Shown: positions 1 through 5,161, numbered from the stretch's first letter. The stretch: 5,277 nucleotides of DNA from Phycisphaerales bacterium UBA2396 (GCA_002343325.1 DDSG01000041.1:404-5680); one strand, 5' to 3'. The notes: a model not told the origin generated them from the letters alone. Program-made: numbers and translations.

Positions 1-2
1 CC

Positions 3-104
3 GACAAGGGCGGCATGCAGGCCCACTACCTCTCGCGCTGGGTGAGCACCAGCGGAGCGACCGGCCCCTGGGGCGAAACAGCCAGCGCGACGGTGGCGGC
101 GTAA
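3..104 (+). CDS. C-terminal end of a hypothetical protein (5' part outside window)
   Basis: The plus-strand frame beginning at base 3 is open from the window edge to a TAA stop at 102-104, giving 33 residues that start DKGGMQAHYLSRWV and end SATVAA. The pattern 'aromatic, RWV, S/N-T-x-G, x-x-GPW, SATVAA' resembles the C-terminal tail of widespread bacterial hypothetical proteins, common in planctomycetes, in which a short beta-rich domain ends in a GPWS/GPWG segment. That resemblance is from memory. A second degenerate copy lies at 267-335 and matches 15 of 22 residues without gaps, which supports reading this frame as protein. The function is unknown and only the tail is visible, so no start, domain order or operon can be given. 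A long minus-strand frame across the same bases mirrors the two repeats and is treated as a shadow. Confidence 0.6.
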   Translation, partial: DKGGMQAHYLSRWVSTSGATGPWGETASATVAA

Positions 105-236
105 GACCCCGCGGCGCCGGACAGACGCATCGCGTCGACGCCGGTCCTCGCCCCGCCGGGGCATTGGCGTGTCGCCACGGACGCATCCCACGCCCCGCGG
201 GCGCAAGGCGTGAAAACCGTCTCCCCCGCGCCGGAC

Positions 237-251
237 TGCCCCGGAGGGGCA
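237..251. repeat. Small GC hairpin (TGCCCC-GGA-GGGGCA)
   Basis: A perfect 6-bp stem with a 3-base loop lies between the two gene-tail copies. A similar GCCCC-GCC-GGGGC hairpin is at 150-162, and further versions lie at the right end of the window (5083-5096, 5265-5277). No T-run follows on either strand, so a classical intrinsic terminator is not supported. Confidence 0.45.
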
Positions 252-266
252 GAGGAGTGATCAACC

Positions 267-335
267 CGCTTGGTCAGCACGCGGGGCGAAAAAGGCCCGT
301 GGTCTGAAGTGACGTCGGCGACGGTGGCGGCGTAG
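267..335 (+). pseudogene. Truncated second copy of the upstream gene's 3' end
   Basis: The frame 267-335 reads RLVSTRGEKGPWSEVTSATVAA followed by TAG. It aligns without gaps to 36-104 (15 of 22 residues, 46 of 69 bases identical by hand count), including an exact 17-base match (87-103 versus 318-334). Upstream the similarity stops: an in-frame TGA lies at 258-260 and no start codon serves the frame. The invariant-looking Trp of 'RWV' is Leu here. Most likely it is the eroded 3' end of a tandem paralogue. The divergence, spread over many codon positions, argues against a recent target-site duplication. Confidence 0.55.
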
Positions 336-404
336 GGGGCAACGGAGGTGGGGTACGGAGATTGACCCGTAGGTGCCGACATAAGAATGCGTCACGTGCC
401 TCTG

Positions 405-435
405 TGGACAACACATCAACACGCACCGATACACT
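405..435 (+). promoter_or_regulatory. Candidate sigma70-type promoter upstream of the cluster
   Basis: TGGACA (405-410, 5 of 6 to TTGACA) and TACACT (430-435) are separated by 19 bases. The same -10-like hexamer, TACACT, occurs 26 bases before the restriction gene start, and TTGACA-N19-TAGATT precedes the second TIR gene. The 19-base spacer is longer than optimal, and a start here would leave a leader of about 190 bases. Tentative. Confidence 0.25.
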
Positions 436-478
436 TGTTCTCTTGGGAACTTGACCAATCTACGGTGTCGGCGCGCCC

Positions 479-497
479 GCCTGCCATTTCGGCAGGC
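479..497. repeat. Leader hairpin, 7-bp stem and 5-base loop
   Basis: GCCTGCC (479-485), loop ATTTC, GGCAGGC (491-497): a perfect 7-bp stem. No T-run follows on the plus strand, so it could be a weak terminator, an mRNA structure in the leader or a protein-binding inverted repeat. Confidence 0.45.
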
Positions 498-632
498 AGG
501 TTGATCGACGTTCACGTGTCGACAGGGCTTTGGCAACCTTAGGGAAGCGACCACCTGTGGCTCTCGGGCCATCCAACGGGGTTATCCCGTGCGCAGCGGC
601 ACGCGTAGACACGGCACCCCCCTTGCCTACAT

Positions 633-1064
633 TTGTGGACCGTGCCCTCGCTCCGAGAATACAAACTGTTCATCAGCCATGCGTGGCGATACAACCAGGA
701 CTACAACAGGCTTGTCCAGTTCCTTCGTGACGCTCCATGTTTCGAGTTCCATAACCTCAGCGTTCCCAGCCACGCGGGCATCGACGCCGACGACACGGAT
801 GAACTGAAGAAACTCCTCCGCAACCAAATGCGGCCCGCCGACGCGTTCTTGGTGATTGGCGGCATGTATGCTGCGCACAGTAACTGGATCGACTTCGAGA
901 TCAACTTTTCGAAGTACATCGGAAGGCCCATCATCGGAATCTACCCGTGGGGGAGTGAGCGGATGCCTCGCGTGATTCAGGATGCTGCGGACGTGATAGT
1001 GGGCTGGAGCACGAAATCGATCGTCGAGGCGATCCGTGCCTTCGCCTTGACAGACGGGTGGTGA
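633..1064 (+). CDS. ThsB-like TIR-domain protein (TIR 1)
   Basis: A 143-residue single-domain protein of the DUF1863/ThsB type of TIR fold. Landmarks from the TTG start are the first strand with FISHAW at 13-18, a YNRLVQFL helix at 24-31, an FHNLSVPS segment at 39-46, a strand AFLVIGGMY at 71-79, then SNWIDFEI at 83-90 with the putative catalytic Glu89, followed by PIIGIYPWGSE at 99-109 and a VGWSTKSIVEAIR C-terminal helix. ThsB proteins of Thoeris sense phage and convert NAD to cyclic-ADP-ribose-type signals; the same activity is inferred here from the conserved Glu and the complete fold. The start is uncertain: the frame has a TAG stop at 606-608 and only TTG 633 or GTG 642 before the first strand, with no clear Shine-Dalgarno. 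It is the first gene of a five-gene block that includes a SLATT effector candidate. Confidence 0.88.
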   Translation: MWTVPSLREYKLFISHAWRYNQDYNRLVQFLRDAPCFEFHNLSVPSHAGIDADDTDELKKLLRNQMRPADAFLVIGGMYAAHSNWIDFEINFSKYIGRPIIGIYPWGSERMPRVIQDAADVIVGWSTKSIVEAIRAFALTDGW

Positions 1065-1077
1065 TACGCTGTAGATT
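1047..1077 (+). promoter_or_regulatory. Candidate internal promoter before TIR 2
   Basis: A perfect TTGACA (1047-1052) inside the last codons of TIR 1 is followed after 19 bases by TAGATT (1072-1077), 30 bases ahead of the TIR 2 ATG. It would give TIR 2 and the genes behind it their own transcript. Spacing is long, so this is only a candidate. Confidence 0.3.
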
Positions 1078-1106
1078 GGGCCATCGCGAGACCGAGGAGC
1101 ATCAGC

Positions 1107-1502
1107 ATGATTCGAGCGTTTCTGAGCTTCGTGGAAGAAGACCTGAACCTCGTGAATCTGTTCAGGGGTCAGGCCAAGAACAGGAACTCCGATCTGGAGT
1201 TTGCGGACTACTCCATAAAGGAGCCGTTCGACAGCACCAACGCGGACTACATCGCACGCGGCATCACCGCGCAACTCAAGTTGGCTTCGACTACGGTGTG
1301 CCTGTACGGGCCGACAACCTACACCAGCAAGTGGGTCGATTGGGAACTGCGGAAGAGCCTCGAACTTGGAAAGCCCATCATGGGGGTCTGCCTGTATGGT
1401 GACGGGCGAGTGCGGTACTACCCCGCGGCGCTGGAGAACAAGCCGCGGGTGATGTGGGATGTGGACGAAATCGTTCGGACGATGCGGCAGATTGCGAGGT
1501 AG
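1107..1502 (+). CDS. ThsB-like TIR-domain protein (TIR 2)
   Basis: A 131-residue single-domain TIR protein. The ATG at 1107 follows a strong GAGGAG Shine-Dalgarno (1094-1099, 7-base spacer), so the start is secure. Visible elements are the first strand and turn IRAFLSFVEED (2-12), FADYSIKEPFDS (32-43), a helix running into STTVCLYGPTTYTS (61-74), the motif KWVDWEL at 75-81 with putative catalytic Glu80, then GKPIMGVCLYGDG at 88-100. The W-x-x-x-E arrangement and the FxDYSIKEPFxS element are typical of the DUF1863 TIR-like family, to which ThsB belongs. The expected role is NAD cleavage or signal production on infection; this is inferred from family, not shown. It lies 42 bases after TIR 1 and 27 bases before the SLATT gene. 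It differs from TIR 1 through most of its length, so the two are old paralogues or independently recruited, not a recent duplication. Confidence 0.9.
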   Translation: MIRAFLSFVEEDLNLVNLFRGQAKNRNSDLEFADYSIKEPFDSTNADYIARGITAQLKLASTTVCLYGPTTYTSKWVDWELRKSLELGKPIMGVCLYGDGRVRYYPAALENKPRVMWDVDEIVRTMRQIAR

Positions 1503-1529
1503 CCCGATCCCCGTTCTGGAGCCGTCCCA

Positions 1530-1991
1530 ATGCCCGAGCCTGCAATCAAGAAGTTCTTGGATGAAGAGTACCCGAAGGCGGTCGCGTTCTACGACAGAGG
1601 GGCGGTCAAGGCCAAACGCTGGTTTCGTGGCCTCTCGATCTATTTGATCCTCATCTCCGCGGTGTTGACTCTTTGGATCGCCCTGGGAACGGCCGAAGAC
1701 TCGTGCCGTTGGCTACGCGCTGCCATTTCAGCAAGCATCGGGGTTGCGACTGCTCTCCTATCCCATTTGAAATGCCAAGAGAACTGGCTGTCCTACCGCG
1801 CGTCGTGGGACGCCATAGAACGGGAGCGCAGGCTATACGACGCGGGAGCGGGTGAGTACAAGGGCGTGGCCGACAAGGACACGCTCTTTGTTGAACGGGT
1901 TGAGGCGATTAGGACGCGGGAGGGGGCCGACTTCTATTCTCGCCATGCGAAGGGCGAGGAGCAGGCGAAGAAGCCCACCACTGCCGAGTAG
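1530..1991 (+). CDS. SLATT-domain (DUF4231-like) two-TM membrane protein, putative effector
   Basis: A 153-residue protein with an amphipathic N-terminal stretch (1-30), two hydrophobic segments at about 33-53 (WIALG end) and 64-80, and a charged C-terminal half. The segment ENWLSYRASWDAIERERRL at 84-102 followed by YDAGAGEY (103-110) and a helix FVERVEAIRTREG matches what I know of SLATT/DUF4231 proteins, in which the second TM helix leads into a long helix with W-x-x-YR and a LY-x-AG-x-G turn. SLATT proteins are predicted pore-forming or membrane-disrupting effectors coupled to nucleotide signals in CBASS and related systems. Start ATG 1530 has TGGAG at 1517-1521. It is placed between TIR genes, and no ThsA is seen in the window, so it is the best effector candidate here. 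Without biochemical data the effector role is inference; the fold assignment is firmer. Confidence 0.85.
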   Translation: MPEPAIKKFLDEEYPKAVAFYDRGAVKAKRWFRGLSIYLILISAVLTLWIALGTAEDSCRWLRAAISASIGVATALLSHLKCQENWLSYRASWDAIERERRLYDAGAGEYKGVADKDTLFVERVEAIRTREGADFYSRHAKGEEQAKKPTTAE

Positions 1992-2021
1992 ATGTACCAT
2001 TGTCTTCTCGGAGAAGGCACC

Positions 2022-2537
2022 GTGCTGATTCCCGTCTTTGTTTCTACGCCCAACGCACTCACCACTGCTCAAGATGCGGCTCACCGGTATCTGCTGGGCG
2101 AGTTGGGGCAGATGGGGTTTGAAGCACGGACACTGGGCCGAACCGACTACCCCACAAGTTTCCCCCTTCGGGAAGTGCTCACGCTCGCCAAACACTGCTC
2201 CGGAGGCGTCGTCCTCGGCTTCTCGCAGTTCGAGGCCACGGCGGGAGTGTCAAAAAAGGGAACGCCCTACAAGCGCACAGTCAAGAAGGGCAGGCCTGAA
2301 CTGTTCCCGACGCCGTGGAACCATCTCGAAGCCGGTATCCTCTTCGCCCTCGACGTGCCGCTCTTGGTGTTCCGCGAGAACGGAATCGCCGGTGGTGTGT
2401 TTGACAACGGTGTCACCGATCTGTTCGTCCATCCGATGCCCAAAGTGAATGTGGAGTACGCCGAAAAGAAGGCACTCCGCGCCGTTTTCCATAAGTGGGC
2501 AGCGCAGGTCCGGGCGCACTACTACGGCGAGCGCTGA
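2022..2537 (+). CDS. Uncharacterised Rossmann-type protein with TIR/deoxyribosyltransferase-like Glu motif
   Basis: I do not recognise a named family. Starting at GTG 2022 the protein has 171 residues. It opens with a strand (LIPVFVSTP, 2-10), then a helix, ARTLGRTDYPTSFPLREV (35-52), a strand SGGVVLGFSQFEA (60-72), a basic loop (78-91), TPWNHLEAGILFALD (97-111), a strand VPLLVFRENGI (112-122), and GGVFDNGVTDLFVH (124-137). The layout 'strand - small/Gly strand - Glu-containing helix - hydrophobic strand' resembles nucleoside deoxyribosyltransferase and TIR folds, with Glu103 where those families carry the catalytic Glu. A nucleotide-binding or NAD/nucleoside-processing role is therefore an inference. 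GTG 2022 is preferred because GGAGAAGG (2010-2017) lies just upstream and the first beta strand starts there; ATG 1992, immediately after the SLATT stop, is the alternative. No TM segment is seen. Confidence 0.72.
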   Translation: MLIPVFVSTPNALTTAQDAAHRYLLGELGQMGFEARTLGRTDYPTSFPLREVLTLAKHCSGGVVLGFSQFEATAGVSKKGTPYKRTVKKGRPELFPTPWNHLEAGILFALDVPLLVFRENGIAGGVFDNGVTDLFVHPMPKVNVEYAEKKALRAVFHKWAAQVRAHYYGER

Positions 2538-2558
2538 TTACAGCAGAAAGATCCCAGC

Positions 2559-2978
2559 ATGGCCAGAAAACGCGTGTATGTCGCCTTTGACTTCGACGAT
2601 GTCGAAGTGAAGAACGAACTCATCCGGCAGTCGAAACTGCCCGAGTGCCCATTCGATCTCGAAGACTGCTCGATCCAGAAGCCCATCGACAAGGGGTGGG
2701 CGGCGGAGGCCGAGCGGCGCATCAAGGGGTGCGATTGCGTAATCGTGCTGTGCGGGAAGCAGACGCATCAGGCCGGGGGAGCGTCCACCGAACTGCAGCT
2801 TGCCACAAGGGCTCAAAAGCGGCGCTTCTTTCTCGCGGCGACGCGTCACGACATCCCCACGCCGCCCGACCATACGCCCAAGGGGACGCCTATCTACACC
2901 TGGCGATGGGCCACGGTGTCAACTCTGATCGAGGGCGGCACACCTCCGCCAAACGCCGTGGTCCGTTACGCTCCATAA
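2559..2978 (+). CDS. TIR-like (DUF1863) protein, divergent third copy (TIR 3)
   Basis: A 139-residue protein that starts with ATG 2559, 21 bases after gene 4, preceded by a weak AGAAAG. It shows a first strand RVYVAFDFDDVEVKNELI (5-22), CPFDLEDCSIQKPIDKGW (30-47), a helix AERRIKGCDCVIVLCGKQTH (51-70) and GGASTELQLA (73-82) with Glu78 at the likely catalytic position. These elements match the MTH538/DUF1863 branch of TIR-like proteins, in which 'D.VIV.CG..TH...G...E...A' is characteristic. Unlike TIR 1 and TIR 2 there is no Trp before the Glu, and the tail (TPKGTPIYTWRWATV, 106-120) is different, so substrate or activity may differ. It is probably the last gene of the cluster, because a GC hairpin and a promoter-like box follow. 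Function in NAD-based signalling is inferred. Confidence 0.83.
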   Translation: MARKRVYVAFDFDDVEVKNELIRQSKLPECPFDLEDCSIQKPIDKGWAAEAERRIKGCDCVIVLCGKQTHQAGGASTELQLATRAQKRRFFLAATRHDIPTPPDHTPKGTPIYTWRWATVSTLIEGGTPPPNAVVRYAP

Positions 2979-3010
2979 GCCGAGGGCTGCCGCCCCCCGG
3001 AACCCCCCGC

Positions 3011-3026
3011 TCCGCCATCGGGCGGA
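3011..3026 (+). terminator. GC hairpin after the TIR/SLATT cluster, possible terminator
   Basis: TCCGCC (3011-3016), loop ATCG, GGCGGA (3021-3026): a 6-bp perfect stem 33 bases after the stop of TIR 3, with a smaller GGGC-TGCC-GCCC hairpin just before it (2984-2995). There is no T-run, so termination is suggested by position only. Confidence 0.3.
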
Positions 3027-3060
3027 TCAAGGCGGCCCCGGCCAGGTCCACAGCATCGCT

Positions 3061-3066
3061 TACACT
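3061..3066 (+). promoter_or_regulatory. Possible -10 box for the restriction gene
   Basis: TACACT sits 26 bases upstream of the ATG at 3093, in the spacer after a candidate terminator. The same hexamer occurs at 430-435. No convincing -35 box was found at 16-19 bases, so confidence is low. Confidence 0.25.
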
Positions 3067-3092
3067 CCCCTTCGACACACCGGGAGTGCCCG

Positions 3093-3911
3093 ATGCCGGA
3101 AGGATACGACTCTCACGCCGACTACATGGGATGGGTGAAGGCCGACGCCGACGCGCGGGCGGCCCTTGTGCGGGCGACGCTTGTCCGGGCGTTCGCCGGG
3201 TTTGTCGAAGTCCGCGAGGTCGAGGTCATCACCTTCTCGGCCATGACCGCGATGGATCTTGCCGCGGCCATTCAGGCCGAGCCGAGCATCCTCAAGCCGC
3301 TCATGGCGTGCTGCAACGTCGCGGGGCGGGCGGTCGAGCGGGATCTCGACATCCGCGGCCTGGATACGTACGAACCCCGCTTGAGTGAGACGCACGCGGC
3401 GGCCATCGCGGGGTACCTCAAGCCCTTCCTGCCGCAGGAACTGGCCGTGCCCGCGCTGAGCGAGCTCGATCGGTTCTTTTTCGTTGACAAGGAGATCCGC
3501 GCCCGCAAGGGACGTTGGGAGCAGGCGATCGTTGAATCGCTCAACCGGCTCTCGCGGTACACGTTCAAGAAGCGGCGGTTTGTGGTGCGTGGGGAGTCGT
3601 TCGAGATCGACGCCGCCGCGCCCGAAACGGGCCCCATCCAAGTCGCCGTCGACGTGAAGCGGATCGAGGCCCGGCGCGACATCCACAAGCGGGCCGACGA
3701 GATCATCAACAAGGCGACCAAGTTCAAGAAGAAACACCCGAAGTCGCTCTTCGCGGCGGTCGTCTACTACCCGTTCACGGCCGAGCACGTGAACGTGCAG
3801 AGCAGACTCGCGTCCCGCGCCATCGACGCGGTCTGCTTCGCGTCGCAGGGGGATGAACAGATCGGTGTGGCGATCGGCCTCTTGGTCGATCAGCTCAAGA
3901 TCCGGAAGTAG
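3093..3911 (+). CDS. PD-(D/E)XK restriction endonuclease (type II-like)
   Basis: A 272-residue cytoplasmic protein. Start ATG 3093 has GGGAG at 3082-3086 with a 6-base spacer. The N-terminal half (1-135) is helical and unrecognised. The C-terminal half carries a PD-(D/E)XK nuclease core: helix RWEQAIVESLNRL (141-153) with an acidic residue at 143 or 148, strand FVVRGESFEIDAA (163-175) with Asp173, then IQVAVDVKRIEARRDIHKR (182-200) with Asp187-x-Lys189, so the metal site reads D-x13-D-x-K, and a basic helix with KATKFKKKHP. Strand AAVVYYPF (221-228) completes the fold. It converges with a DNA methyltransferase gene whose end lies 23 bases away, the usual context of a restriction enzyme. I cannot assign the recognition site from this sequence. 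No frameshift or missing catalytic residue is seen, so it looks functional. It could instead be another PD-(D/E)XK defence nuclease, but the methyltransferase makes R-M most likely. Confidence 0.82.
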   Translation: MPEGYDSHADYMGWVKADADARAALVRATLVRAFAGFVEVREVEVITFSAMTAMDLAAAIQAEPSILKPLMACCNVAGRAVERDLDIRGLDTYEPRLSETHAAAIAGYLKPFLPQELAVPALSELDRFFFVDKEIRARKGRWEQAIVESLNRLSRYTFKKRRFVVRGESFEIDAAAPETGPIQVAVDVKRIEARRDIHKRADEIINKATKFKKKHPKSLFAAVVYYPFTAEHVNVQSRLASRAIDAVCFASQGDEQIGVAIGLLVDQLKIRK

Positions 3912-3934
3912 CCGCACGCCCGCGCGTCGAACGC

Positions 3935-4894
3935 TCAAGAGCGGCGAAGGACGAGCGAGGGCGGTTCGGCGAACACGCGTCCCTGTTCCAGTTCCTTGCG
4001 GATGCGTTTCTGGGCCATCGCGTGGTACCTGGGATCGAGTTCGTTGGCGATGCTGTTGCGGTCGCACTTGAGGGCCGCGATCGTCGTGGTGCCGGTGCCG
4101 GCGAAGGGATCAAGGACGGTGTCGCCGGTAAACGAGAACATGCGGACGAGTCGGTAGGCCAGCTCGACGGGGTACGGGGCGGGGTGGTCCTTGGTCGATG
4201 CCCCCGTGACGTCGGTCCAGATCGGCCGGAACCACTTGGCCTGCTCCTCTTTCGAGAGGCGGCTCGTGGCCCGCTGCTCGTCCGTGGGACTGCGGTACTT
4301 CCCGTGCTTGCGGAGCATCAGGATGTACTCGACATCGTTCTTGATGATCGCGTTGGGTTCGTAGGGCTTGCCGAGGAAGCCGCCCCCGCTGCCGCTCGCC
4401 TCGAACGTTGCGTTGGCGATCTTGTTCCAGAGGATCGGCGTCAGGTAATCAAACCCGATGCGGCGGCAGCGGACGGAGATGTCGGCGTGAAGAGGCAGCA
4501 CATGGTGCCGCCCGCCGTTCGCACGTCGCGCGACGCACACGTCACCAACATTGCACACCAGCCGACCACCGGGCACCAGCACGCGATAGCAGTGCCTCCA
4601 GACCTCGTCGAGCGCGTCGTGGAAGGCCTCGTAGTCGTCCATCTCGCCGAGCTGGCCGGGGTGCTTGTTGTACTCCTTGAGGTTGAAGTACGGCGGCGAC
4701 GTCACCACGAGATGAACCGACTCGTCGGGGACCCAATCGAGCCGCCTGGCGTCACCGAGGTTCAGGGTGTGCTCCGTGGCCGGGCCGCTGTACTCCCGCG
4801 CCGCCGGGATGCGAGTGGCGTCGGTTCGGGTGCGGCGGGTTCCGTTGGTCTCGGCGATGGGCACGGGTGGCTCTGCTCCATTCAAACACCGCAT
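3935..4894 (-). CDS. Beta-class DNA amino-methyltransferase (TSPPY), modification enzyme
   Basis: Taking ATG 4894 gives 319 residues. The methyl-target motif IV TSPPYFNL is at 65-72, followed by VLVPGGRLVCNVGDV (105-119), a central target-recognition part (about 120-235) with GKPYEPNAIIKNDVEYILML (175-194) and HPAPYPVEL (237-245), then SAM motif I DPFAGTGTT at 262-270 and acidic NELD at 284-287. Motif IV before motif I defines the beta class. SPPY rather than DPPY favours N4-methylcytosine, though N6-adenine is possible. From memory the central part resembles archaeal CTAG N4-cytosine enzymes such as the MjaI/MthZI group; treat that as a lead only. It would protect host DNA from the converging nuclease. 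The start is uncertain: GTG 4864, behind GGAG (minus strand, 4879-4876), would trim ten residues. An open extension upstream to 5239 is Arg/Pro-rich and is not counted as coding. Confidence 0.9.
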   Translation of the reverse strand: MRCLNGAEPPVPIAETNGTRRTRTDATRIPAAREYSGPATEHTLNLGDARRLDWVPDESVHLVVTSPPYFNLKEYNKHPGQLGEMDDYEAFHDALDEVWRHCYRVLVPGGRLVCNVGDVCVARRANGGRHHVLPLHADISVRCRRIGFDYLTPILWNKIANATFEASGSGGGFLGKPYEPNAIIKNDVEYILMLRKHGKYRSPTDEQRATSRLSKEEQAKWFRPIWTDVTGASTKDHPAPYPVELAYRLVRMFSFTGDTVLDPFAGTGTTTIAALKCDRNSIANELDPRYHAMAQKRIRKELEQGRVFAEPPSLVLRRS

Positions 4895-4982
4895 GGTATT
4901 CGGGGTCGGCTGGGTCCGCTCGCCCCTACGCGTTGAGCCTCCTGGCCAGCGGACGGTTCCCATCCGGGCGGGGAGAGGTGCG

Positions 4983-5003
4983 GAGAGGGCGGCAGGCCCT
5001 CTC
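4983..5003. repeat. Hairpin, 8-bp stem and 5-base loop
   Basis: GAGAGGGC (4983-4990), loop GGCAG, GCCCTCTC (4996-5003), a perfect stem that extends by one G-T and one C-G pair. There is no adjacent T-run. It is upstream of the methyltransferase on its coding strand and could be structural or mark the end of a gene beyond the window. Confidence 0.45.
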
Positions 5004-5080
5004 TGCATCGGCGAACAAGGCGGACGAGCGGTGTGGTGTCCTCTGCGGGTCGCACGGGGGTCGGCGGGTGTGACCTTTCT

Positions 5081-5098
5081 CCGCCCCGGCCGGGGCGG
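5081..5098. repeat. 18-base perfect palindrome
   Basis: CCGCCCCGG followed directly by its reverse complement CCGGGGCGG. It includes the GCCCC…GGGGC core found in other spacers of this window. It is a candidate protein-binding site or cruciform; at this GC content chance is also possible. Confidence 0.5.
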
Positions 5099-5161
5099 GC
5101 CGGTCCGTGTCACGCTGTCCACGGGGTCCGCTCCGCCGACGGGGACGCGGGCGGAGCGCAG

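Larger units (their letters stand above)
336..632. other. Leader region without a supported gene, upstream of the TIR/SLATT cluster
   Basis: No reading frame here looks like protein on either strand; the ORFs present are low-complexity Arg/Pro frames. The region contains a possible promoter (405-435), a 7-bp hairpin (479-497), two overlapping 5-bp hairpins (576-590 and 588-603) that cannot form together, two CACGTG palindromes (393-398, 513-518) and a GTTC-N6-GAAC inverted repeat (437-450). It is the natural place for the regulatory sequence of the downstream cluster. No tRNA or known riboswitch was recognised. Confidence 0.5.

Noticed and set aside
36..335. Attachment-site duplication from a recent integration
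   Set aside because: No integrase is visible and the copies share only a 17-base exact run within 67% overall identity, which fits old paralogues better.
26..382. Minus-strand frame of 118 codons across the left spacer
   Set aside because: Its internal repeat is just the reverse of the two plus-strand gene tails, which read as a much more protein-like sequence ending in stops at matching positions.
479..497. Intrinsic terminator in the leader
   Set aside because: The stem is good but there is no T-run on either strand, so it is listed only as a hairpin.
627..1274. Minus-strand frame of 215 codons opposite TIR 1 and TIR 2
   Set aside because: Lies opposite two clear TIR domains; its translation shows no domain and is a GC-driven shadow.
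2645..3388. Plus-strand frame of 247 codons overlapping TIR 3 and the nuclease
   Set aside because: Arg/Gly-rich translation that crosses the spacer and overlaps two recognisable genes in another frame.
3060..4067. Minus-strand frame of 335 codons opposite the nuclease
   Set aside because: Longer than the nuclease itself, but Arg/Asp/Leu-rich with no motif; the plus frame has the D-x13-D-x-K site and a good ribosome binding site.
4022..4936. Plus-strand frame of 304 codons opposite the methyltransferase
   Set aside because: The minus strand carries TSPPY and DPFAGTGTT in the right order; the plus frame is a Val/Gly/Arg-rich mirror.
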